Shown here: one piece after another, positions 44,013 through 51,114 of the stretch
Numbering within the stretch: position 1 is the stretch's first letter
Layout: each line of letters starts with the position of its first letter
Source: Bradyrhizobium sp.
GTDB taxonomy: Bacteria; Pseudomonadota; Alphaproteobacteria; Rhizobiales; Xanthobacteraceae
Assembly: GCF_030654605.1 (NCBI RefSeq)
Contig: NZ_JAURXB010000258.1
Location: forward strand, 48,167 to 112,166
Direction of reading: 5' to 3'
Length of the DNA stretch: 64,000 nt
Translations under genes and position numbers: made by a program
Notes under the pieces: model-generated
Database searches by the model: none
Told to the model about the DNA's origin: nothing
Seen by the model: the letters and a program-made list of their open reading frames with translations, nothing else

Positions 44013-44783
44013 ATGAAAGTCGCCACCTTCAACATCAACAATATCAACCGCCGCCTGCCGAACCTGCTGCGCTGGCTGCATCAGGCTAAACCCGACGCCG
44101 TCGCGCTGCAGGAACTGAAATGCACCGACGCCGACTTTCCGGTCGATGCGATCGGCAAGGCGGGCTACGGCGCGGTGTGGCGCGGCCAGAAGACCTGGAA
44201 CGGCGTCGCCATCCTGGCGCGCAAGACCGATCCGGTACTTATCCGCACCGCCCTGCCCGGCAATCCCGACGACCGCGAAGCGCGTTACATCGAGGCCGCC
44301 GTCAACGGCATCGTCGTCACCAGCATCTATCTGCCGAACGGCAATCCGCAGCCGGGGCCGAAATTCGACACCAAGCTCGACTGGTTCAGGCGGCTCCGGC
44401 TGCGCGCCGCGAAATTCATCAAGCAGGATATACCGGTGGTGCTGGCGGGCGACTACAACGTCGCGCCGACGCCGCTCGATATCTATCCGACCAGATCGTG
44501 GGACAAGGACGCGCTGATCCAGCCGAAGAGCCGCGCCGCCTTCAAACAGCTGGTGGCGCAAGGCTGGTGCGACGCGATCCGCGAACTGCATCCGGACGAG
44601 CCGATGTTCAGTTTCTGGGACTACAAGCGCAACCGCTGGGCGCGCGATGCCGGCTTGCGTCTTGACCACCTGCTGCTGAGCCCGGCGCTGGCGCCGCGAT
44701 TGATAAAGGCCGGCGTCGACCGCAAGCTGCGCGGCGAGGAAGGCGCCAGCGACCACGCGCCGGCGTGGGTCGTGCTGCGATGA
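44013..44783 (+). CDS. xth: exodeoxyribonuclease III
   Basis: 256 aa. A 3'-5' exonuclease and AP endonuclease in base excision repair. Catalytic motifs are QELKCTD (metal Glu), GDYNVAP (Asp-x-Asn) and SDHAP (catalytic Asp-His) near the C-terminus; they fit the ExoIII/AP-endonuclease fold. It starts 15 bp after alr. The conserved start MKVATFNINNINRR fits. It is followed by a palindromic repeat (44803-44940). Confidence 0.95.
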   Translation: MKVATFNINNINRRLPNLLRWLHQAKPDAVALQELKCTDADFPVDAIGKAGYGAVWRGQKTWNGVAILARKTDPVLIRTALPGNPDDREARYIEAAVNGIVVTSIYLPNGNPQPGPKFDTKLDWFRRLRLRAAKFIKQDIPVVLAGDYNVAPTPLDIYPTRSWDKDALIQPKSRAAFKQLVAQGWCDAIRELHPDEPMFSFWDYKRNRWARDAGLRLDHLLLSPALAPRLIKAGVDRKLRGEEGASDHAPAWVVLR

Positions 44784-44802
44784 GCGGCAACAACTCTCCG
44801 AT

Positions 44803-44940
44803 TGTCATCCCCGCCACCGGGTCTCGCCTTCGGCGAGCCCGATGCCAGGCTCAGGCGGGGATCCAGTACGCCGCGGCTTCTCGGTTGATCGCGAAAGTCT
44901 CTGGAATACTGGGTCGTCCGGTCAAGCCGGACGATGACGA
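44803..44940. repeat. palindromic intergenic repeat
   Basis: A complex inverted repeat with three hairpins, e.g. CTCGCC/GGCGAG near 44823-44837 and TCGTCCGG-TCAAG-CCGGACGA (44914-44934). Outer parts pair as ATCCAGTA (44861-44868) with a late TACTGGGT (44908-44915). It is of the type scattered between genes in Bradyrhizobium. Confidence 0.65.
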
Positions 44941-45005
44941 CCGAGAGTGTGGCGCGATCGTGCGCAACGTCCACCAACGCATTTTCACAAGAAAGGAACC
45001 ACGCC

Positions 45006-45329
45006 ATGGCGATCTATGAGCTGCGCACCTACACCCTCTATGTCGGCAAGATGTCCGAAGCCGTGAAGCTTTACCAGGAGATCGGATTTCCTGCGATGCA
45101 GAAGGGTGAGCACGACAAGAAGCTGATCGGCTATTTTCAAAGCGACGTCGGCACCATCAACCAGATCGTCCATCTCTGGAAATTCGACGACGACGCCGAT
45201 CGCCGCGAATCCTGGAAATTACTGTTCGCCAATCCCGACTTCATGAACTTCGCCGGCAAATTCCGCCCGCTGGTCATGACGCAGGAGGTCAAGCTCCTGC
45301 TCGCGGCGCCGTGGGGGCCGCATCCGTAG
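45006..45329 (+). CDS. NIPSNAP family protein
   Basis: 107 aa from the ATG at 45006, with AAAGGAACC upstream. It has the NIPSNAP fold start MAIYELRTYTLYVGKM, then LIGYFQSDVGTINQIVHLW and the closing KLLLAAPW. The ferredoxin-like dimer fold of this family is known, function in bacteria is not. It is alone between two palindromic repeats, and could be singly transcribed. A hairpin follows the stop by 12 nt. Confidence 0.88.
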   Translation: MAIYELRTYTLYVGKMSEAVKLYQEIGFPAMQKGEHDKKLIGYFQSDVGTINQIVHLWKFDDDADRRESWKLLFANPDFMNFAGKFRPLVMTQEVKLLLAAPWGPHP

Positions 45330-45341
45330 GTGCCTGAAATG

Positions 45342-45359
45342 CGCTCCGACGACGGAGCG
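45342..45359 (+). terminator. hairpin after the NIPSNAP gene
   Basis: CGCTCCG-ACGA-CGGAGCG, a 7-bp stem with a tetraloop, 12 nt after the stop. Outer bases CCTGA (45333-45337) and TCAGG (45367-45371) may extend it. There is no T-run. Confidence 0.4.
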
Positions 45360-45395
45360 GTTCATCTCAGGCCGCAGGCGACCGAAACGCGCGCT

Positions 45396-45506
45396 CCCTC
45401 ATGGTGAGGAGGCGCTCTTGCGCCGTCTCGAACCATCTGGCCAGAGTGCGCGTCCCCATCCTTCGAGACGCCGCGCAAGCGCGCGGCTCCTGATCAGGAT
45501 GAGGGG
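45396..45506. repeat. palindromic intergenic repeat, CTTCGAGACGCC/GGATGAGG type
   Basis: Inverted parts: CTCATGGTGAGGAGGCGC with a later ATCAGGATGAG, and GTCTCGAA (45425-45432) with TTCGAGAC (45462-45469). The same family appears at the right edge of the window (63898-64000). Dispersed elements of this look are common in Bradyrhizobium. Confidence 0.65.
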
Positions 45507-45527
45507 CAGCCTGTCGCGGAGCCCCCC

Positions 45528-46256
45528 TTGAACTTCCTCTTCGTCCTCGTGGTCGGGCTCGCCGCCGGCACCATCTCCGGCATCGTCGGCACGGGGTCGT
45601 CGATCATGCTGATGCCGGTGCTGGTCTATCAATACGGGCCGCAGCAGGCGGTGCCTATCATGGCGGTCGCCGCCGTGATGGCCAATTTTTCACGCATCCT
45701 GGCCTGGTGGCGCGAGGTCGACTGGCGCGCCTGCGCCGCCTACTCCGTGACCGGCATTCCGGCCGCAGCACTCGGCGCGCGCACGCTGCTGGTGCTGCCG
45801 CCGCACGCGGTCGATGTTTCGATCGGGCTGTTCCTGATTGCGATGGTGCCGGTGCGGCACTGGCTCGCCCGCTACCAGCTGAAGGTGTCGCTCTGGCACC
45901 TCGCCATCGGCGGCGCCGTGATCGGCTACATCACCGGCATCGTGGTGTCGACCGGGCCCTTGAGCGTGCCGCTGTTTCTGTTCCATGGGCTGACAAAAGG
46001 CGCGTTTCTCGCCACCGAAGCCGCAAGCTCGCTCGGATTGTATGTCAGCAAATCCCTGACCTTCCAGCGGTTCGGCGCGCTGACGGGCGATGTCGCGCTG
46101 AAGGGCCTGATCGCCGGTTCGTCGCTGATGGCGGGCGCCTTCATCGCCCGGCGTTTTGTGTTGCGGCTCGAGCCGGACGTGTTTCGGCTGGTGATGGATG
46201 GTATCATGCTGGCTGCCGGGGCTGCGATGCTGATCAACGCGTTCATCGGCGCATGA
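45528..46256 (+). CDS. sulfite exporter TauE/SafE family protein
   Basis: 242 aa, start TTG at 45528; the repeat just upstream leaves a poor ribosome site (GCGGAGCCCCCC). It has seven to eight hydrophobic segments, with the TauE/SafE halves starting GLAAGTISGIVGTGSSIMLMPVL and GAVIGYITGIVVSTGPLSVPLFLF. Putative transporter for organosulfur or sulfite anions, by family resemblance; the substrate is not known. It follows a repeat and precedes the cyclase gene by about 20 bp. Confidence 0.85.
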   Translation: MNFLFVLVVGLAAGTISGIVGTGSSIMLMPVLVYQYGPQQAVPIMAVAAVMANFSRILAWWREVDWRACAAYSVTGIPAAALGARTLLVLPPHAVDVSIGLFLIAMVPVRHWLARYQLKVSLWHLAIGGAVIGYITGIVVSTGPLSVPLFLFHGLTKGAFLATEAASSLGLYVSKSLTFQRFGALTGDVALKGLIAGSSLMAGAFIARRFVLRLEPDVFRLVMDGIMLAAGAAMLINAFIGA

Positions 46257-46284
46257 TTCCGGTGCGAAATCAGGAGTGAATGGT

Positions 46285-47676
46285 TTGAGCGTATTGGCGG
46301 ATACCAGCGACATTCCCGAGTCCCGCGGCGCGCCGGTTGAACGAACCGAGGCTCAGGCCACGCTGAAATTCGCGGAGGCGGCCCTTGCCGACAGCAAGCG
46401 GGAGGGCCTGCTGCTGGCGGTCCGCGCGCGCTGGGTGGCGCTGGCGGTGACCGCCGTCACTTTGCCGATCATCAATCCGACCTGGGAAGTCAGCTACTAC
46501 GTCGTGATGCTCGGCCTGTTCGCGTTGAATGGCTGGGCCCAGCTCAAGGTCGGCAAGATCGCCGGCCGATCGAGCCCGGAGCTGGTGTTGATATTTTGCG
46601 ATCTGGCGCTGCTGACCTTCCTCAGCGTCGTGCCCAATCCCTGGAGCGCGGTCGACTGGCCGCTTGCGATGCAATTCCGGTTCGACAGCTTCCTCTACTT
46701 CTTCATTTTCCTGGCCACCGCGACGATGGCCTATTCGTGGCGTACCGTGGTGGCGATCGGCTTCGGGACCTCGGCGCTGTGGGCGGTCGCCGTCACCTGG
46801 GTTTACCTGCAACCCATAACCCATGCCGCGTTGTCCGAACGTGTCAGAGCCGCCACGGGTTCCGACGTCAGACTGTTCGAGATCATCGACCCCTCAGCTA
46901 TCGGATTCGGCGGGCGGTTTCAGCAAATCGTCGTTTTCCTGCTCGTCGCCATGATCCTGGCATTGGCGGCACGCCGTTCCAATGCGCTGCTGATCAGCCA
47001 TGCCGGGATCGAACGCGAGCGCACCAACCTCGCGCGTTATTTCTCACCCAACGTCGTCGCGGAGCTTTCGAAGAACGACGATCCGCTGAAGCAGGTCCGA
47101 ACCCAGGATGTCGCGGTACTGTTCGCCGATATCGTCGGCTTTACCGCCTATTCCGACGGCCGCAGTCCGACCGAGGTGATCGGCACGCTGCGACGCTTCC
47201 ATGAGCGGATGGAGCGCGAGGTTTTCCGCCATGACGGTACACTGGACAAATATCTCGGCGACGGATTGATGGCGACGTTCGGCACCCCGTTCACCGGGGA
47301 TCGCGACGCCGGCAATGCGCTGCGTTGCGCGCAGGCCATGATCGGCTCGATGGACGAATTGAATCTCGAGCGAAAACATCGCGGCGAGCCACCGATCCAG
47401 CTCAGCCTGGGCTTGCACTACGGCCCGGTCGTGCTGGGCGATATCGGATTGAACCGGCTCGAATTCGCCGTCATCGGCACCACCGTGAATGCGGCGAGCC
47501 GGCTGGAATCGCTGACCCGCGAATTCGGCTGCGCGATGGTGGCCAGTCACGATCTGGTGCAGCGGGCGCGCGCCGAGGGCAAATGCGCGAACGCCGACTT
47601 CATGCACCTGGTCGAAAAGCCGGCCTGCGCGGTCCGCGGCATCGAGCAGCCCGTCGCCATCTGGACGCGGGCCTGA
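46285..47676 (+). CDS. membrane-bound class III adenylate/guanylate cyclase
   Basis: 463 aa. The TTG at 46285 has AGGAG eight bases upstream; a GTG three codons earlier overlaps that site. Six membrane segments span about residues 44-230; then a short linker and a CHD catalytic domain (about 270-455). The metal-binding Asps are D282 (ADIVGF) and D326 (GDGLMA), K322 (DKYLGDG) contacts base, and N-x-x-x-R (VNAASRLE) is the transition-state pair. All are present, so it should be active. Signal perceived is unknown; no obvious sensory domain besides the membrane part. Likely produces cAMP, to be tested. Confidence 0.9.
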   Translation: MSVLADTSDIPESRGAPVERTEAQATLKFAEAALADSKREGLLLAVRARWVALAVTAVTLPIINPTWEVSYYVVMLGLFALNGWAQLKVGKIAGRSSPELVLIFCDLALLTFLSVVPNPWSAVDWPLAMQFRFDSFLYFFIFLATATMAYSWRTVVAIGFGTSALWAVAVTWVYLQPITHAALSERVRAATGSDVRLFEIIDPSAIGFGGRFQQIVVFLLVAMILALAARRSNALLISHAGIERERTNLARYFSPNVVAELSKNDDPLKQVRTQDVAVLFADIVGFTAYSDGRSPTEVIGTLRRFHERMEREVFRHDGTLDKYLGDGLMATFGTPFTGDRDAGNALRCAQAMIGSMDELNLERKHRGEPPIQLSLGLHYGPVVLGDIGLNRLEFAVIGTTVNAASRLESLTREFGCAMVASHDLVQRARAEGKCANADFMHLVEKPACAVRGIEQPVAIWTRA

Positions 47677-47688
47677 ATGAAGTACAGG

Positions 47689-47782
47689 CTCGTCATGCCC
47701 GGGCTTGTCCCGGGCATCCATGTCTTGGCTTCACTCAAGCAAGAAAGACGTGGCTGGCCGGGACACGCCCGGCCATGACGAG
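47689..47782. repeat. palindromic intergenic repeat with perfect ends
   Basis: The outer ends CTCGTCATG (47689-47697) and CATGACGAG (47774-47782) are perfect inverted copies. Inner hairpin TGCCCGGG-CTTGT-CCCGGGCA (47697-47717) and a GGCCGGGAC/CGCCCGGCC arm. The element fills most of the gap between the cyclase and the CNNM-type gene. Confidence 0.75.
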
Positions 47783-47879
47783 ATTCGTCGCCATCGTCAT
47801 TCTGGCAAGTTCGCCCGGCAATCCCTATCTTGGGCTTGCTGCCCGAACGCTTGGCGAGGCGGAACAACAAGGCTGAATC

Positions 47880-49169
47880 GTGCTCTATCTGGAACTCGGG
47901 ATCGTAGCGGTCCTGGTCGTCGTCAATGGTCTGCTCTCGATGTCGGAGCTGGCCATCGTTTCGTCACGGCCCGCGCGGCTGGCCGGTCTGGTCGCCAAGG
48001 GCGTTCCCGGTTCTCGCCGCGCGCTGGCGCTGGCATCCGATCCCGGCAAGTTTCTCTCCACCGTGCAGATCGGGATCACCCTGATCGGCGTGCTCTCAGG
48101 CGCCCTTTCCGGCGCGACACTGGGGCTGCGTCTGTCCGCATGGCTGATGGACATCGGGCTGTCGCGGGGACTCGCGGATGCGATCGGCGTCGGCGTCGTT
48201 GTCGGCGCGATCACTTATTTTTCGCTGATCGTCGGCGAACTGGTGCCGAAGCAGATCGCGCTGCGCGATCCCGAGGCGGTCGCGGTCCGGGTCGCGCCGG
48301 CGATGACCGTGCTGGCGACGGTGTCGCTGCCGCTGGTGTGGTTGCTGGATCGTTCGGGCAAGGCGTTGCTCTGGCTGCTCGGTCAGCGGGGCGCAGCGGA
48401 AGAGAGGGTCAGCGAGGAGGAAATTCGCACCCTCGTCGTCGAAGCCGAAAATGCCGGCGTGCTGGAGCCCGGCGAAAAGGAAATGATCGCGGGCGTGATG
48501 CGGCTCGGCGACCTTCCGGTCGGCGCCGTGATGACGCCGCGGCACGAAGTGAGCATGATCGACGTCAGCGATCCCATTGCCGGGGTGGCGACGACCATCG
48601 CAGGCAGCAATCATTCCCACTTCCCGGTATTCGACGGCAACCGCGACCACGTGCTCGGGATCGTCAACGCCAAGGATATGCTCGACGCATGCCTGTCGGG
48701 CAAGACGCCTGATATCAGCCAGTTGATCCGCCACGCGCCGATCATCCCGGAGACCGTCGATGCGCGGGACGTCATCGCGATCCTGCGTGACTCGCCGGTG
48801 CATATGGGCCTCATTCACGACGAATACGGCACCTTCCAGGGCGTCGTGACCCGTGCGGATATTCTTGAAGCGATCGTCGGCTCCTTCCACACCGAAGAGG
48901 GCCCCGCCGAGCTTCCCTTCGTGAAGCGTGACGATGGCTCCTATCTGATATCGGGCTGGATGCCGGCAGTCGCATTCGCCGACTTGCTCGGCATCGTCCT
49001 GCCGCCATCAAAGCCCTATCAGACCTTCGCCGGCTTCCTGCTGCAGGAATTCGGCGCCATTCCGGCCGTCGGCGACAAGATCGAGGCCGGCGGCTGGCGA
49101 TTCGAGATCGTCGATCTCGACGGCCGGCGCATCGACAAGGTGCTGGCGACGCGGTTGGGCGCCGCCTGA
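47880..49169 (+). CDS. CNNM/CorC-type hemolysin-family transporter
   Basis: 429 aa from the GTG at 47880 (AAGG upstream). Domains in order: DUF21/CNNM membrane domain (three to four segments, residues about 1-165), a pair of CBS domains (VMTPRHEVSMID to ILEAIVGSF, about 205-345), and CorC_HlyC C-terminal domain (AGFLLQEFGAIPAVGDKIE, about 355-425). CNNM proteins mediate Mg or Co ion transport; here the ion is unknown. A terminator-like hairpin (CGCCGC-CTGA-GCGGCG, 49160-49175) overlaps the stop codon. Confidence 0.92.
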   Translation: MLYLELGIVAVLVVVNGLLSMSELAIVSSRPARLAGLVAKGVPGSRRALALASDPGKFLSTVQIGITLIGVLSGALSGATLGLRLSAWLMDIGLSRGLADAIGVGVVVGAITYFSLIVGELVPKQIALRDPEAVAVRVAPAMTVLATVSLPLVWLLDRSGKALLWLLGQRGAAEERVSEEEIRTLVVEAENAGVLEPGEKEMIAGVMRLGDLPVGAVMTPRHEVSMIDVSDPIAGVATTIAGSNHSHFPVFDGNRDHVLGIVNAKDMLDACLSGKTPDISQLIRHAPIIPETVDARDVIAILRDSPVHMGLIHDEYGTFQGVVTRADILEAIVGSFHTEEGPAELPFVKRDDGSYLISGWMPAVAFADLLGIVLPPSKPYQTFAGFLLQEFGAIPAVGDKIEAGGWRFEIVDLDGRRIDKVLATRLGAA

Positions 49170-49333
49170 GCGGCGGGCACCTATGATCGCGCCGCCGTAG
49201 GCCGAGGGCTGCATCTTGTAAGCGCGATCTGTGGAAGCTAAAAAGTTGCAGAATCACGTTTTGACAACTCCGCCGCAGGAATGTCTGGCGGACCATCGGA
49301 ACCGTCCTGTTCTGAGATTGCAAAGGCGCGTTG

Positions 49334-50221
49334 ATGCCAATCGATCATGAGTTCGGCGACCAGCACACCGAGCTCAAGCTATCGATCGTTGAAAAATACC
49401 TAAAATTCTTCACCACCGCGCTTAGGGGTAAATTCGACGAACTTTGGTACATAGACGCATTCGCCGGGACTGGCTCTCGCACCGTGCGCCATGAAGAACG
49501 AGCAGCCGGTCTCCTGGACGCAGGTGAGCCGGAAAGAATCGAACAACGACGCGGGTCAGCGAGAATCGCAGTCGATGTAAAGCCTCCCTTTGATTTTATT
49601 GTTTTCATCGAGAGCAAGCCTTCATACGTTGAAGCGCTTCAGGAATTGGCTGCGAACCATCTCAATCGAAGAATTGTGGTGATCAAGAACGACGCCAACG
49701 ATGCCCTGAAATCGCTCATCGCCGCCAATAGTTGGCGATCTACCAGAGCCGTCCTCTTTCTTGATCCCTACGGGATGCAACTGGAATGGTCCACGCTAGA
49801 GAAGGTTGCCGCGACCAAGGCAATTGACGTTTGGTTTCTGTTTTCTTTGGCAGGCCTTTATCGACAGGCCACGCGGGAACTATCTAACATCGACGAGCAC
49901 AAGCGCGCCGCCCTTACCCGAATGTTTGGATCCGATGCTTGGGAGCAAGAGCTCTATCCTAAGACAATGCGAGAGGACTTGTTTGACGGAATCTCCGAAG
50001 AGCCGCGACGCCGTTCGGCAGACGTAGCCGGCCTGGAAGCCTATGCACGGTCTCGACTGGAGACAATTTTCGCTACGGTGCTTAAGCCGTTACCTCTGCC
50101 TTTGCACAAGAAACCACAACGATTTTCACTATTTCTGTGCATATCGAACAATGATCCGAAGGCGATAGGTTTGGCGACGAAGATCGGCAATCACATACTC
50201 AAGGCAGGAAGTTCATCATAG
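49334..50221 (+). CDS. three-Cys-motif partner protein TcmP (methyltransferase-like)
   Basis: 295 aa from the ATG at 49334 (AAAGG upstream; a TTG just before is possible). The sequence matches the TcmP family (TIGR04474), known as partner of three-Cys-motif (Gp37/Gp68, DUF5131) proteins. I see a SAM-methyltransferase-like Rossmann pattern: motif I YIDAFAGTG (D41-G47), an acidic E93 after the second strand (VFIESKP), D120 in VIKNDA, and a motif IV-like LFLDPYG (D144-P-Y-G147). This is my reading of the fold, not a proven activity. The neighbouring DUF5131 gene runs convergently and the two overlap by 31 bp. GC is visibly lower than its neighbours, which suggests horizontal transfer. Confidence 0.85.
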   Translation: MPIDHEFGDQHTELKLSIVEKYLKFFTTALRGKFDELWYIDAFAGTGSRTVRHEERAAGLLDAGEPERIEQRRGSARIAVDVKPPFDFIVFIESKPSYVEALQELAANHLNRRIVVIKNDANDALKSLIAANSWRSTRAVLFLDPYGMQLEWSTLEKVAATKAIDVWFLFSLAGLYRQATRELSNIDEHKRAALTRMFGSDAWEQELYPKTMREDLFDGISEEPRRRSADVAGLEAYARSRLETIFATVLKPLPLPLHKKPQRFSLFLCISNNDPKAIGLATKIGNHILKAGSSS

Positions 50222-50943
50222 GTGCGGCCGCGCAACAGGCGCCCGGCCGCCTTCTTGTTTTTTCCGCCCCACTGCTTGAAGAAGAATGCTGTCCCTGATC
50301 GGCGGCACATCGCCTCGATCTCGTCGACCCACTCCGGCTTCATTTCGCGAGCACGCGGACCGCTCTCACCGCCGACAATCGCCCAATGAATACCGGTCAG
50401 ATCGCCCCGAACTACCGATCCGATCAGCGGCTCAAGCGAGACGAACCTGATCGCAGCCGGCACCCGCCGAATTGCATCCAACCGATACAGAACGCGATCG
50501 TCTTCAACGCTGGCGCCAAGCCAGACATTCGACAGAATATAAAATGGAGGCTTGGCGAGTACCTCGGCCATGCGCTCGGGGCGCTTCGTGAGGATTTGAT
50601 AGGTATGCCGAGGCGTACTCTTCATCACCTCCCAAACCTGAGCGATGAATTCAATCGGTACATCATCGTGAAAAAGATCGGACATTGAATTCACGAAGAC
50701 CTTACGCGGCTTTGACCAGGCGCGCGGGGCATCGAGCGATTTCTCGTCCAATCGAATTTTGCCCGTCCAGACAGCCCGCCCACCGCTTTTCCGGGTGAGG
50801 CCGCGGTACTTTTCAGCGCCCATCGCCTCTAGCCGGGAGGCCATCCGCATGGCGTAGCAATTCGTGCAGCCTGCGGTCAGCACCGTGCAGCCGGCCACAG
50901 GATTCCAGGTTGCATCAGTCCATTCGATCGATGTTTCGGCCAT
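50191..50943 (-). CDS. DUF5131 / phage Gp37-Gp68 family protein with CX6CX2C motif
   Basis: 250 aa from the ATG at 50943; GAGGAG lies five bases before it. The start MAETSIEWTDATWNPVAGC leads to C19-x6-C26-x2-C29 (CTVLTAGCTNCYA). The later segments MSDLFHDDVP, YQILTKRPERM, FVSLEPLIG, VGGESGPRAREM and FFFKQWGG are all family-typical. The cysteine cluster and the GGES motif recall radical-SAM enzymes and lead me to suspect an iron-sulfur cluster, but no activity is established. It overlaps the convergent TcmP gene by 31 bp. Its promoter faces radA over 171 bp that contain an SOS box. Confidence 0.88.
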   Translation of the reverse strand: MAETSIEWTDATWNPVAGCTVLTAGCTNCYAMRMASRLEAMGAEKYRGLTRKSGGRAVWTGKIRLDEKSLDAPRAWSKPRKVFVNSMSDLFHDDVPIEFIAQVWEVMKSTPRHTYQILTKRPERMAEVLAKPPFYILSNVWLGASVEDDRVLYRLDAIRRVPAAIRFVSLEPLIGSVVRGDLTGIHWAIVGGESGPRAREMKPEWVDEIEAMCRRSGTAFFFKQWGGKNKKAAGRLLRGRTYDELPALSM

Positions 50944-51074
50944 GGAACTCCTCAAGTGCCGATAAAATCTCAGGAAAGTGGTTAGATTTGGTTACACGCC
51001 TTTCCTCCGGACGAGGCCTTCATCAACAGCGACAAACGAGTTTTCTGTCGCGAACCGATTCTTAATGGGTTATA

Positions 51075-51089
51075 GAACAAAATAAGAAC
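51075..51089. promoter_or_regulatory. LexA (SOS) box, GAAC-N7-GAAC
   Basis: GAACAAAATAAGAAC at 51075-51089 is a perfect match to the alphaproteobacterial LexA site GAAC-N7-GAAC (GTTC-N7-GTTC on the other strand). It is 25 bp before the radA start and 131 bp before the divergent DUF5131 start. It overlaps a TTATAG that could be a -10 of radA (51070-51075). Confidence 0.65.
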
Positions 51090-51114
51090 ACTCGAATCCG
51101 GCGTACCTCACCCC

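Noticed and set aside
41169..44756. Open frame of 1195 codons on the minus strand
   Set aside because: It runs antisense to dnaB, alr and xth, all of which have intact motifs. High GC and codon bias produce long mirror frames; it has no ribosome site or family resemblance.
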